NCBI GenBank assembly: GCA_905479965.1
Contig: CAJQOR010000164.1
Coordinates: forward strand, 1-20,505
From: an uncultured Rhizobiaceae group bacterium
GTDB taxonomy: Bacteria > Pseudomonadota > Alphaproteobacteria > Rhizobiales > Rhizobiaceae
Length of the DNA: 20,505 nt
Direction: 5' to 3'
In this document: positions 1 to 6,983 of the stretch, piece by piece
How the letters are laid out: the number at the start of each line of letters is the position of its first letter
How positions within the stretch are numbered: the stretch's first letter is position 1
Made by a program: the position numbers and the translations under genes
The notes under the pieces: generated by a model
Told to the model about the DNA's origin: nothing
The model's input: the letters and a program-made list of their open reading frames with translations, nothing else
Databases searched by the model: none

Positions 1-149
1 AAAGAGAAAGGATTAAACAGAAGACAATCGAACAGCGGCGCTTGCAATTCCGAAGACAAGCCGCATAATTAAACAAAACAGATGAGCCAAGTCTCCTCTA
101 AATAATCAGCTAACTAGTCCATAATCATATGATGACGGACAATGCGCAA

Positions 150-1565
150 CTAAGAAAGCACCGGCTCCCAATTTGCTTCCTGTTTCTCTACCTCCTTTAA
201 AAGTACAGACGTCCAAATATCCAAGGCTTTCCCCTTTAACCGCAACCTGCGTAAATTGTGATAATTCGATGATGTTACTGACGCTACAGCTTGTTTGTCA
301 TCGACTTTGTAGCTAATCGCATGATCCAAAACGGCACTAGCGCCTGCTGGAATATCTGTATCCTCAAGAACACCAACGATGGTCCGTCGAATATCATGAG
401 GTGAGAAATACTTGATTTTGTTTTTCTCTAATAGACCATAATTTTTTAACTTTCTGATAACACCAAATGTCGCACTCCTTGACACCGGAGTCTCATCTTC
501 AAGATATGATCTAAATACAAAACCTTCGTCCTCTAAATTTTGCAATGGTGGAAGAAAATCTATCACAGCTTTTGGAATCGGAAGTGCAAATGTTCTTTTA
601 CTTTTCATGGTCTCTGATCTCCAAAAAGCGATCATCTGACCTTCAATTATCTTTACATCTTCGCAACGTAACTGGACACTTGCACCTTGCCGCTGTGAAG
701 TTAAGCAAATAAACAAAAAAGCATGTAGAACGGCAATACCAATTGAATTTCGTTTTATTTTGGCATTCGGAGCTGGGTGTTTTGAAAAATGTTTAGCCAA
801 TATAATAACCCTAGCTATCTCTTCGAGTGAAGGTTTGCGATCGCGTGCGATGGATTTCTCTTTGAACTTGAGTAGATGCCACCAAGACTCAGAAACACCT
901 TCTAGACCTGCTTCTCCAGAATGTTCCTCAAAACAATAATCCAATGATTTTCTCACATGAGTCATGAGTTTTCTAGCCGGGTTCAGACCAATCTTTTTTC
1001 GAATAATGTTTCGAACTTTTTCAATCTCCTTTCGCGTCAAGTCAGAGGCAGGTTTACTCATCAGTTCCTGACATTCGGGCCTGTTCATAGTTGTTCGGTA
1101 GTCATCACTGGATGATGGAGAAAGTTGATCTGTATGCGTGACTTTAGCTCTATCCTCAAGCATTTGCTCAATACACTGTCGCAATGTCCATGTAGTTGAA
1201 ATTGGTCGTATGGCCCTTCTTATTGATTCATAATCTAAATCCTCATCTAAGGTTTTGCGCGCATGATAGGCGTTAATAAATTCATTTACAGCCTCTTTTC
1301 CACCCATTTCAAATTCCTTGCGCAACATCGGAACAATTTTGATAGCTTCACTGACATTTTCAAGCATGTGAGCTCCTTCAGGATGGGAATATCCAAAGGA
1401 CGAGTTCATTCCTTTATATCGAAAAAGCCATGCAACAGTTCGCCCGCTTTTCCGCAACGAAACGTTCTTCAAATCCCCATTGCCAGATATGACAACCGTG
1501 CTGGAATCTCCACTTTTTGCCAAAGCCACAAGCCTTGTGATCTCCTTAGCTTTTATATTAGCCAT
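150..1565 (-). CDS. Tyrosine recombinase / phage-type site-specific integrase
   Basis: This is an integrase that would catalyse insertion or excision of an island at an attachment site. The tyrosine-recombinase residues are visible (numbering from the upstream GTG): Arg297 in TSQRQGA, the HDIRR box with His395 and Arg398, His420 in LDHA, and a candidate nucleophile Tyr440. Lysines near 326-328 could supply the beta-turn Lys. The N-terminal 120 residues resemble an arm-binding region and 130-245 a core-binding domain. At about 470 residues the length is normal for island integrases. I start at the ATG at 1565 because a good Shine-Dalgarno (GAAGGGA) precedes it; an in-frame GTG at 1580 adds five residues and overlaps that site. 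The gene is transcribed away from the tRNA-Arg remnant at 1754-1804, whose closeness suggests the target. The 149 bases beyond its 3' end show no gene. It appears intact; the exact subfamily is not recognised. Confidence 0.9.
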   Translation of the reverse strand: MANIKAKEITRLVALAKSGDSSTVVISGNGDLKNVSLRKSGRTVAWLFRYKGMNSSFGYSHPEGAHMLENVSEAIKIVPMLRKEFEMGGKEAVNEFINAYHARKTLDEDLDYESIRRAIRPISTTWTLRQCIEQMLEDRAKVTHTDQLSPSSSDDYRTTMNRPECQELMSKPASDLTRKEIEKVRNIIRKKIGLNPARKLMTHVRKSLDYCFEEHSGEAGLEGVSESWWHLLKFKEKSIARDRKPSLEEIARVIILAKHFSKHPAPNAKIKRNSIGIAVLHAFLFICLTSQRQGASVQLRCEDVKIIEGQMIAFWRSETMKSKRTFALPIPKAVIDFLPPLQNLEDEGFVFRSYLEDETPVSRSATFGVIRKLKNYGLLEKNKIKYFSPHDIRRTIVGVLEDTDIPAGASAVLDHAISYKVDDKQAVASVTSSNYHNLRRLRLKGKALDIWTSVLLKEVEKQEANWEPVLS

Positions 1566-1585
1566 ATAAAATCCCTTCACAGTTC

Positions 1586-1607
1586 AAAAATTAGACAAAA
1601 ATTAGAC
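1586..1607. repeat. Two tandem 11-bp direct repeats upstream of the integrase
   Basis: The 11-mer AAAAATTAGAC occurs twice head to tail with no spacer (1586-1596 and 1597-1607). A weaker third match, AAATAATAGCC, follows. The period is about one helical turn, so a protein could bind both copies on the same DNA face. The position, just upstream of the integrase start and between the gene and the tRNA-derived att scar, fits arm-type integrase sites or a promoter operator. That role is inferred. Confidence 0.6.
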
Positions 1608-1753
1608 AAATAATAGCCGCTTCCGAGTCTAGAATAAAAATAAATACCGCCAAAAGGCAACCAAGAAAGACTAAAAATGTTATAAAAAACAAGATTTTAT
1701 GAGAATAAAAGCAAACTATTTATAGAAGATGAAAGACGATTAATTAATTAATT

Positions 1754-1804
1754 ACAGGATTCCTAATCCTGGTGTCGCAGGTTCAAATCCTGCCGGGATC
1801 ACCA
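1754..1804 (+). other. tRNA-Arg(CCT) 3' fragment, likely attachment-site (att) scar
   Basis: This is the 3' part of a tRNA. It has an anticodon stem CAGGA/TCCTG with loop TTCCTAA (anticodon CCT, reading Arg AGG), a five-base variable loop, a T stem GCAGG/CCTGC with loop TTCAAAT, the acceptor strand CGGGATC, discriminator A and an encoded CCA at 1802-1804. No D arm or matching 5' acceptor strand precedes it; the sequence becomes a TTAA-rich run (1739-1753). It is therefore not a functional gene. Such 3' fragments are the usual product of island integration into a tRNA gene, and the neighbouring integrase supports this. The intact tRNA-Arg would lie beyond the left edge or elsewhere. Confidence 0.85.
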
Positions 1805-2119
1805 AGTTCAACTTTTGCTTTCGCAAAAGAAGAACAGCAAGCGCCAGATGTATTTGTAAAAATATTGAGTGCGGAATCGATGACTTAACGTTTACATTGC
1901 TGGAAAAACAGTAAACCCGCAATCTGCTACGAAGCTATACCTGTTGAGTAAGGATTGAGTAGTTTCAAACGAGAGGTTTGAACCTGAGATGATCATCACT
2001 TTGCAGCAACATCTATTACGATGTGAAAATCAGCCTGTCCCTCGCTCCGCTAATTAAACATTTATCAATTTTGATGCTTTAGAAGGATCCGCGACGTTCT
2101 ACGATGAAGGGGTAATAAA
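1805..2119. other. Intergenic region upstream of panD
   Basis: No gene was recognised in these 315 bases. Besides the tRNA trailer hairpin (1812-1829) there are nested inverted repeats: TGCGG (1870-1874) with CCGCA (1917-1921), enclosing GTTTAC (1890-1895) with GTAAAC (1911-1916). There is also an imperfect 9-bp hairpin at 1962-1985 (GTTTCAAAC, then GTTTGAACC). These could be leader structures or operators for panD, or leftovers of the integrated element. The panD ribosome binding site AAGGGG is at 2107-2112. Confidence 0.45.
1812..1829 (+). terminator. Hairpin downstream of the tRNA-Arg scar (copy 1)
   Basis: Stem CTTTTGC/GCAAAAG with a TTTC loop begins eight bases after the tRNA CCA. No T run follows, so it is a processing or termination hairpin only by position. 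The same hairpin with a compensated base pair occurs at 2988-3005 after the second tRNA remnant, which suggests it was once the tRNA 3' trailer structure. Confidence 0.5.
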
Positions 2120-2593
2120 TTGAAACAATTTGTAGCATCAAAATTGCATGGAATTTATGTGACTGAAGCAAACTTAAACTATCATGGGTCTATCACGCTT
2201 GATCCAGACCATTGCGAACAAGTTGGTTTACAACCTCTTGAATTCGTTGACATCTGGAACAAAAATTCAGGTGCACGTATCTCAACATATGTCATCTACG
2301 GTGAGCGTGGCTCAAAAGTTTGCATCCTAAACGGCGCAGCAGCTCGTACATGCCAAAAAGGTGATCAGGTCATCATTTGTGGGTCTGAATACAGACCAAC
2401 GGGCGAAGTCTTTGACATGACACCGAAGATCCTGACGTTTAATGAAGATAATTCAATCGCTGATCGCTTGTCATATGCAGTTTCGCACGACGAAAATGGC
2501 AAAATTGACTTCAAGATTTTGGATGAAAAATCACGCTCCCTCCCAGTGCCATTGCTGGAAGGCGAAGAAGGTTCATTAGAACCTGCGATTTAA
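2120..2593 (+). CDS. panD: Aspartate 1-decarboxylase (pyruvoyl-dependent)
   Basis: This enzyme converts L-aspartate to beta-alanine for pantothenate and CoA synthesis in the cytoplasm. The proenzyme cleaves itself between Gly and Ser to make the pyruvoyl group. Here the site is Gly23-Ser24 in NYHGSITLD, with Lys8, His10 and Tyr21 before it, Arg53 and Tyr57 in SGARISTY, and Asn71-Gly72 in NGAAA, all matching the family with a one-residue offset from E. coli. The start is TTG at 2120, preceded by a strong AAGGGG at seven bases; the ATG at 2104 hits a stop at once. At 157 residues it carries roughly 30-40 extra acidic C-terminal residues beyond the usual 115-130. It stands alone, without panB or panC, has its own terminator, and sits between two tRNA-Arg remnants, so its history may be tied to the island. 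Confidence 0.93.
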   Translation: MKQFVASKLHGIYVTEANLNYHGSITLDPDHCEQVGLQPLEFVDIWNKNSGARISTYVIYGERGSKVCILNGAAARTCQKGDQVIICGSEYRPTGEVFDMTPKILTFNEDNSIADRLSYAVSHDENGKIDFKILDEKSRSLPVPLLEGEEGSLEPAI

Positions 2594-2615
2594 TCAAATA
2601 CGACATAGATTAAAC

Positions 2616-2648
2616 AAAAAGCGATTTGAATTTTCAGATCGCTTTTTT
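2616..2648 (+). terminator. Rho-independent terminator of panD
   Basis: AAAAAGCGAT (2616-2625) pairs with ATCGCTTTTT (2638-2647), and the stem can extend inward through TTGAA/TTCAG. It ends in a run of T. It lies 23 bases after the panD stop and 24 bases before the end of the opposing pseudogene. Confidence 0.88.
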
Positions 2649-2671
2649 CGTAGCGTATCAAACGTCCAAAA

Positions 2672-2926
2672 CTATGCCATGTAGATATCTACCGCGTCAT
2701 CAAACCTAGCTGTTTTAGGGTTGTTGATCAGCAATCTTGTTTGGTTTATTGCATCTGTGCAGAGCTTCTCAACATCTTTTTCTCCAATGCCCACATGCTT
2801 TAAGCCTGCTTGCAATCCCAGCTCAAGATTAGGGCAACCTCCCCGCTCCATCAGTTCAACTGTGTTCAATGCATGGTGATTTAGTCGCTCAATTGTATAT
2901 GTTGCTATACAAAATTGTTTACGCAC
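2672..2926 (-). pseudogene. C-terminal fragment of an iron-containing alcohol dehydrogenase
   Basis: The 84 codons match only the end of the family. The segment from ALNTVELMERGG to AVDIY aligns without gaps to the last roughly 64 residues of the intact enzyme at 3064-4248, with about 60% identity by eye, including the block NQTRLLINNP. The NAD-binding and metal-binding parts are missing, and the upstream sequence runs into a decayed tRNA remnant, so it cannot make an enzyme. The divergence is too large for a recent duplication; it looks like an old duplicate or the stump of a gene brought in or cut by integration at the tRNA site. The first 15-20 residues (MRKQFCIATYTIERL) align poorly. Confidence 0.82.
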
Positions 2927-2952
2927 ATTTCCAAGATCGCGCGTTCTAGAAG

Positions 2953-3027
2953 GGTTTTCAATATCCTATAGGGATCACCAAGTTCAACTTTCGCAGCAGC
3001 GAAAGATGAACAGCAAGCGCGAGATGT
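2953..3027 (+). repeat. Second, degraded tRNA-Arg 3' end with trailer hairpin (direct repeat of 1780-1851)
   Basis: GGGATCACCA at 2971-2980 repeats the acceptor end of the tRNA remnant at 1795-1804. The preceding GGTTTTCAATATCCT is a damaged T arm. After the CCA the two loci stay alike: about 49 of 57 positions match between 1795-1851 and 2971-3027, including a hairpin here at 2988-3005 (CTTTCGC, loop AGCA, GCGAAAG). Within that stem one T-A pair of copy 1 is a C-G pair here. The repeat brackets panD and the dehydrogenase fragment. Confidence 0.8.
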
Positions 3028-3063
3028 TGTGTGTAAAACAAAAACATCAGGAACACACTCACA

Positions 3064-4248
3064 TCACAGCGAATCTCGATAAATTCGCACCGCATCCTCA
3101 TATGTCACTTCGCGTGGATTATTGATGAGTAGTCGCGTTTGGTTCATCGCATCCGTCGCCAATTTTTCGATGTCATTTTCATCAATACCAACTTGGCGCA
3201 AACCCGTTTGCAAACCTAGCTCCACATTCAAATTCCCAAGTCGCTCGATAAATTCAGCTGCGATAAGCGCTGTGTCCTGATTTAAATTGATATCGGGGAA
3301 AACATGTGGCGCTAATTCTGCATATTCTTTTGCGCAAACATCTGCATTAAACCGCATGACATTTTGCAAAACCAACGCGTTGGATAGGCCATGTGGCACA
3401 TGAAACAAACTTCCCACCGGATACGCGAGCGCATGGACCGCGGCAACGGGAGAATTGGCAAAGGCTTGCCCTGCCATCATCGCACCGAGCAGCATGTTGG
3501 CGCGGGCGATTTTATTATCTCCTTGAATAACAGCTATGCGAATATTAGCGCCTAATAAATCAAGTGCAATGAGCGCCAGCGTTTTTGAGATCAGATTATT
3601 GTTAGCGCTTTTTGATGTATAAGCTTCAATCGCATGCACCATGGCGTCCACACCTGTAGCAGCTGTCACATGTGGCGGCAGACCAAGCGTTAATTCTGCA
3701 TCGAGCAACGCGATGTCTGGTAAAATTTTTGGTGATACGACACCCTTTTTCTCAGCCGTTCCCGTTGTTAAAATCGAAATACCCGTCACTTCCGATCCGG
3801 TGCCGGAGGTGGTCGGCACTAAAATGAGCGGTAAACGCGATCCTCTTACCATATTAACGCCATACATATCTTCCAGCGGTTGATCTGATTTCGCTAATAG
3901 CGCCACCATTTTAGCAACATCCATAGAGCTGCCACCACCAAAACCAATCACACAATGACAAGCCTTATCTTGCGCAAGCTTTGCAGCTTTTAACACGCTC
4001 CTCGCACTTGGATCAGCTGACACTTCATCAAACAGTGTAACTTCAATGCCACGAGATTTTAGATTTTCCAACGCCAAATCCGCTAGACCCAATGACATGA
4101 TCCCCGGATCCGTGACAAAGCATACATGTGTATCAGTTTGCGTAATTTGCAGATCATTTATCAAATCACCAAGTTTTGCAGCGCCACCCATAATCTGTCG
4201 AATGGAAGGCGTCGTGTTAAAAACAAAATCATTCATTTTTAAAAACAT
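3064..4248 (-). CDS. Iron-containing (group III) alcohol dehydrogenase
   Basis: This is a cytoplasmic NAD(P)-dependent, metal-dependent dehydrogenase acting on an alcohol/aldehyde pair; the substrate cannot be told. Visible are the nucleotide-binding GGGS (104-107), the PTTSGTGSE block (145-153), and the metal ligands Asp201 and His205 (DAMVHAIEAY), His272, and His286 in HVPHG. The 14-residue spacing of the last two equals that in FucO. The length of 394 is normal. The start at 4248 (MFLK) has no strong ribosome site; the Met four codons later (MNDFVF) is a credible alternative. It is divergent from cydA across a 179-bp region containing a 17-bp palindrome. A decayed second copy of its C-terminus is at 2672-2926. 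Confidence 0.92.
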   Translation of the reverse strand: MFLKMNDFVFNTTPSIRQIMGGAAKLGDLINDLQITQTDTHVCFVTDPGIMSLGLADLALENLKSRGIEVTLFDEVSADPSARSVLKAAKLAQDKACHCVIGFGGGSSMDVAKMVALLAKSDQPLEDMYGVNMVRGSRLPLILVPTTSGTGSEVTGISILTTGTAEKKGVVSPKILPDIALLDAELTLGLPPHVTAATGVDAMVHAIEAYTSKSANNNLISKTLALIALDLLGANIRIAVIQGDNKIARANMLLGAMMAGQAFANSPVAAVHALAYPVGSLFHVPHGLSNALVLQNVMRFNADVCAKEYAELAPHVFPDINLNQDTALIAAEFIERLGNLNVELGLQTGLRQVGIDENDIEKLATDAMNQTRLLINNPREVTYEDAVRIYRDSL

Positions 4249-4334
4249 CCAATTGATCTTTGGTCAGAATATTGAACATCGATAGCGGCCGATGTCCAGC
4301 TTTCAAGGTGGCGCAATCCATCTGCGACAATTTG

Positions 4335-4351
4335 TTTAGAACAATTCTAAA
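4335..4351. promoter_or_regulatory. 17-bp palindrome between the divergent dehydrogenase and cydA genes
   Basis: TTTAGAA-CAA-TTCTAAA is a perfect 7-bp inverted repeat with a 3-base spacer, of a size typical for a dimeric regulator site. A second, shorter inverted repeat, ACATCG (4276-4281) with CGATGT (4290-4295), lies nearer the dehydrogenase. An AT-only stretch at 4389-4404 could hold the cydA -10 region. The regulator is unknown. Confidence 0.45.
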
Positions 4352-4427
4352 TTCGCGACAGTCTGCCACATAATTTTCAACCTCTAAAATATTATATATA
4401 TAATGCAAGCAATCGGAGTATGAAATT

Positions 4428-5825
4428 ATGGACCCATTTATATTATCGAGAATGCAATTTGGTGCAAATATCACCTTTCACATTCTATTTCCCACCATCA
4501 CAATTGCGCTTGGTTGGATATTACTATTTTTTAAGTATCGATATAACAAAACGGGCGACCACGCTTGGATGGACGCCTATTTCTTTTGGGTCAAGATCTT
4601 CGCGCTCTCTTTTGCAATGGGCGTTGTGTCCGGCATCACTATGAGCTTTCAATTCGGCACGAATTGGCCCGGATTTATGGAAACCGTCGGAAATATTGCG
4701 GGGCCATTACTTGCCTATGAAGTTCTCACTGCTTTCTTTTTAGAAGCCGTATTCTTAGGCATCATGTTGTTTGGGTTCCGCCGCGTATCAAACCGAGTAC
4801 ACACGCTTGCAACTTTCCTTGTGGCCTTTGGCACAACAATGAGCGCATTTTGGATATTGGTGCTCAATTCATGGATGCACACCCCACAAGGTTATGAGAT
4901 CATCGATGGCATTGCGCATGCAACAGATTGGTTCGCAATTTTATTCAATCCATCCATGCCGTACCGTTTAACCCATATGCTCATCGCATCTGGTTTAACA
5001 GCTGCGTTTTTGGTTGCCGGATTATCAGCACTAAGATGGCTGCTAGGTGATAGAACCTCATCTATGTATAAGGCGCTTAAAACAGGTGTGACTGTTGCTG
5101 CAATCTTAATTCCTATACAAATATTTGCAGGTGATCTGCATGGCCTTAACACGCTTGAACATCAGCCGGCAAAAGTTGCTGCGATGGAAGGGAACTGGGA
5201 AACAAGCGGAAATGTACCGCTCTTATTGTTTGCGATGCCAGATGAAGAAACTCGAAGTAATAAATTTGAATTATCTGTGCCCAATGGGGCGAGTATCATC
5301 TTAAAGCATGATCCAGAAGGGATTGTGCCCGGACTAAATGATTTCATCGCAGAAGATGGAACCGTTCTCCATCCACCGGTTGCAGCTGTGTTCTGGGGCT
5401 TTAGAATTATGGTCGGGACAGGATTTGCCATGCTGTTTTTGTCTTGGATTGGCAGTTATTATTTATGGCGTAAAAACGAATTTCCAAAACCACTGGCATA
5501 TCTCTTCGTTCCAATGGCCTTGTCTGGTTGGGTTGCCACTATCGCTGGATGGTACGTCACCGAAATTGGCCGACAACCGTGGTTGGTCACAGGTGTCTTA
5601 AAAACCGCAGATGCGTTGGGTCCAATTTCAGGCGGCATGGTTTTATCAACTTTCATCACCTATCTTGCGACTTATTTTATCTTGCTCGGGGCATATATCT
5701 TCGTTGTTGTAAGATTGGCCGTTAAAGCTGCAAGAACCGGTGATAAGCGGCCCGAACCGGGCGCAACAGGCAAGCCAGCTTTGCCAGGCGCCGTTCTCAA
5801 CCAAGCCAGCCTTCCAGCGGAGTAA
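4428..5825 (+). CDS. cydA: Cytochrome bd (CioA-type) quinol oxidase subunit I
   Basis: This is a polytopic inner-membrane subunit that oxidises quinol and holds the haems of a bd-type terminal oxidase, which reduces oxygen without pumping protons. Predicted haem ligands are His18 (ITFHILFP), His183 (RLTHML) and Met328 (FRIMVG), with Glu98 and Glu106 in the conserved acidic pair. The quinol-binding loop starts at GDLHGLNTLEHQPAK with Lys249 and Glu254. The Q loop is short (465 residues in all), as in the cyanide-insensitive CIO branch rather than the long-loop E. coli type. GWYVTEIGRQPW is intact. The start ATG is preceded by CGGAG. cydB follows after five bases. No cydD, cydC or cydX is visible nearby. 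Confidence 0.97.
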   Translation: MDPFILSRMQFGANITFHILFPTITIALGWILLFFKYRYNKTGDHAWMDAYFFWVKIFALSFAMGVVSGITMSFQFGTNWPGFMETVGNIAGPLLAYEVLTAFFLEAVFLGIMLFGFRRVSNRVHTLATFLVAFGTTMSAFWILVLNSWMHTPQGYEIIDGIAHATDWFAILFNPSMPYRLTHMLIASGLTAAFLVAGLSALRWLLGDRTSSMYKALKTGVTVAAILIPIQIFAGDLHGLNTLEHQPAKVAAMEGNWETSGNVPLLLFAMPDEETRSNKFELSVPNGASIILKHDPEGIVPGLNDFIAEDGTVLHPPVAAVFWGFRIMVGTGFAMLFLSWIGSYYLWRKNEFPKPLAYLFVPMALSGWVATIAGWYVTEIGRQPWLVTGVLKTADALGPISGGMVLSTFITYLATYFILLGAYIFVVVRLAVKAARTGDKRPEPGATGKPALPGAVLNQASLPAE

Positions 5826-5830
5826 GACAT

Positions 5831-6838
5831 ATGGATATCACAGTAATATACCCCTATCTGCCACTTATTTTTGCAGGCCTCATGGGCATCTCAATCTTAG
5901 TTTATGTGATCTTAGATGGTTTTGACCTAGGTGTCGGCATATTGTTCCCACTTGCGCCCCAATCAGAACGAGATCGCATGATTGCCTCCATCGGCCCTTT
6001 TTGGGATGCAAACGAAACGTGGCTTGTGCTGGCAATTGGAATATTGCTCGTTGCTTTCCCAGCCGCGCATGGTCAAATTCTCACCGCGCTCTACCTTCCG
6101 GTGACCATTATGCTTATCGGTCTCATTGCACGCGGGGTTGCCTTCGAGTTTAGAGCCAAGGCGCAAGCAAGTGAAAAGTGGATATGGAACAGAGTGTTCT
6201 TCACAGGTTCCCTCGTCACAGCACTCAGTCAAGGCTACATGCTTGGGATCTATATACTAGGCCTTCAAACAGGCTGGCAGGCCTTTGCATTTGGTGCACT
6301 GGTTGCCGTATGTCTAACAGCAACATATGCCGCAATTGGCGCAGCTTGGTTGATCTATAAAACCGAGAGCGACTTGCAAAAAAAAGCGGTTATTTGGATG
6401 AAAAAAGCCCTCATCTTCACATTAATTGGCATGGCGGTTATCTCGATCATCACCCCACTTGCCAGTGATAGAATTTTTGCAAAATGGTTCGCTTTTCCAG
6501 AGATAATCGCACTTGCACCATTGCCCTTAATGTCTGGGCTATTCTTTATTTTCACATATTGGCAGCTGAAACATCTGCCCGATGAGGCGGATCGCTTCTC
6601 CTTACTGCCTTTCATAGGTATTGTTGCCATTATGACGCTCGGATTTGCAGGTCTGGCCTATTCATTTTATCCATATATCGTGCCGGAAAAAATGACGATT
6701 GTAAAAGCAGCATCCGCACCTGAGAGCTTATTGATAATCTTATTTGGTACAGCCTTTGTTCTGCCTGTCATCATTGGTTACTCAATCTTTGCCTATCGCG
6801 TGTTTGGTGGCAAAGCTACAGAGCTGCGCTATGATTAA
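5831..6838 (+). CDS. cydB: Cytochrome bd (CioB-type) quinol oxidase subunit II
   Basis: This is the second membrane subunit of the bd oxidase, needed for assembly with CydA. Family landmarks are DGFDLGVG (29-36) and FWDANETWL (57-65; most homologues have Gly where Ala60 stands). Several hydrophobic segments run to the C-terminus, ending in YSIFAYRVFGGK. The length of 335 fits the CioB group. It begins five bases after the cydA stop, so the two are co-transcribed and probably translated in a coupled way. After the stop there is an inverted repeat (6862-6900) and then a strong terminator, so the operon has just these two genes; I could not find a CydX-like small protein after it. Confidence 0.96.
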   Translation: MDITVIYPYLPLIFAGLMGISILVYVILDGFDLGVGILFPLAPQSERDRMIASIGPFWDANETWLVLAIGILLVAFPAAHGQILTALYLPVTIMLIGLIARGVAFEFRAKAQASEKWIWNRVFFTGSLVTALSQGYMLGIYILGLQTGWQAFAFGALVAVCLTATYAAIGAAWLIYKTESDLQKKAVIWMKKALIFTLIGMAVISIITPLASDRIFAKWFAFPEIIALAPLPLMSGLFFIFTYWQLKHLPDEADRFSLLPFIGIVAIMTLGFAGLAYSFYPYIVPEKMTIVKAASAPESLLIILFGTAFVLPVIIGYSIFAYRVFGGKATELRYD

Positions 6839-6861
6839 TCAAGTTACAGTGAGCATCTAAA

Positions 6862-6900
6862 ATATAACTGCTAATTGGCTTGGAGTTTTTCCAGTTATAT
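6862..6900 (+). other. 9-bp inverted repeat after cydB
   Basis: ATATAACTG (6862-6870) is exactly complementary to CAGTTATAT (6892-6900), with a 21-base loop. It lies between the cydB stop and the terminator at 6917. No T run follows directly, so it may be a 3' UTR stem that protects the message or the core of a small RNA. Function unknown. Confidence 0.5.
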
Positions 6901-6916
6901 GCGATTGAAACAATAT

Positions 6917-6942
6917 AAACGTCACCTTCGGGTGACGTTTTT
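6917..6942 (+). terminator. Rho-independent terminator of the cydAB operon
   Basis: A perfect 10-bp stem AAACGTCACC/GGTGACGTTT closed by a TTCG tetraloop, ending in a T run. It lies about 80 bases after cydB and 42 before dxr, so dxr should have its own promoter in the short gap or within the terminator's downstream arm. Confidence 0.93.
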
Positions 6943-6983
6943 CATCAAGACCAATCTATAACGAGTTAGAATTAACCATCTAA

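Noticed and set aside
1754..1804. A functional tRNA-Arg gene
   Set aside because: The D arm and 5' acceptor strand are missing; only the 3' part remains.
150..3027. An insertion sequence with transposase
   Set aside because: The only recombinase has tyrosine-integrase motifs; there are no DDE motifs or terminal inverted repeats around it.
4253..4266. Possible FNR-type site TTGATCTTTGGTCA before cydA
   Set aside because: Only the left half matches the TTGAT-N4-ATCAA pattern; the right half does not.
4229..4474. Minus-strand 81-codon open frame upstream of cydA
   Set aside because: It overlaps both the cydA start and the dehydrogenase start, shows no family motif, and fills a promoter region.
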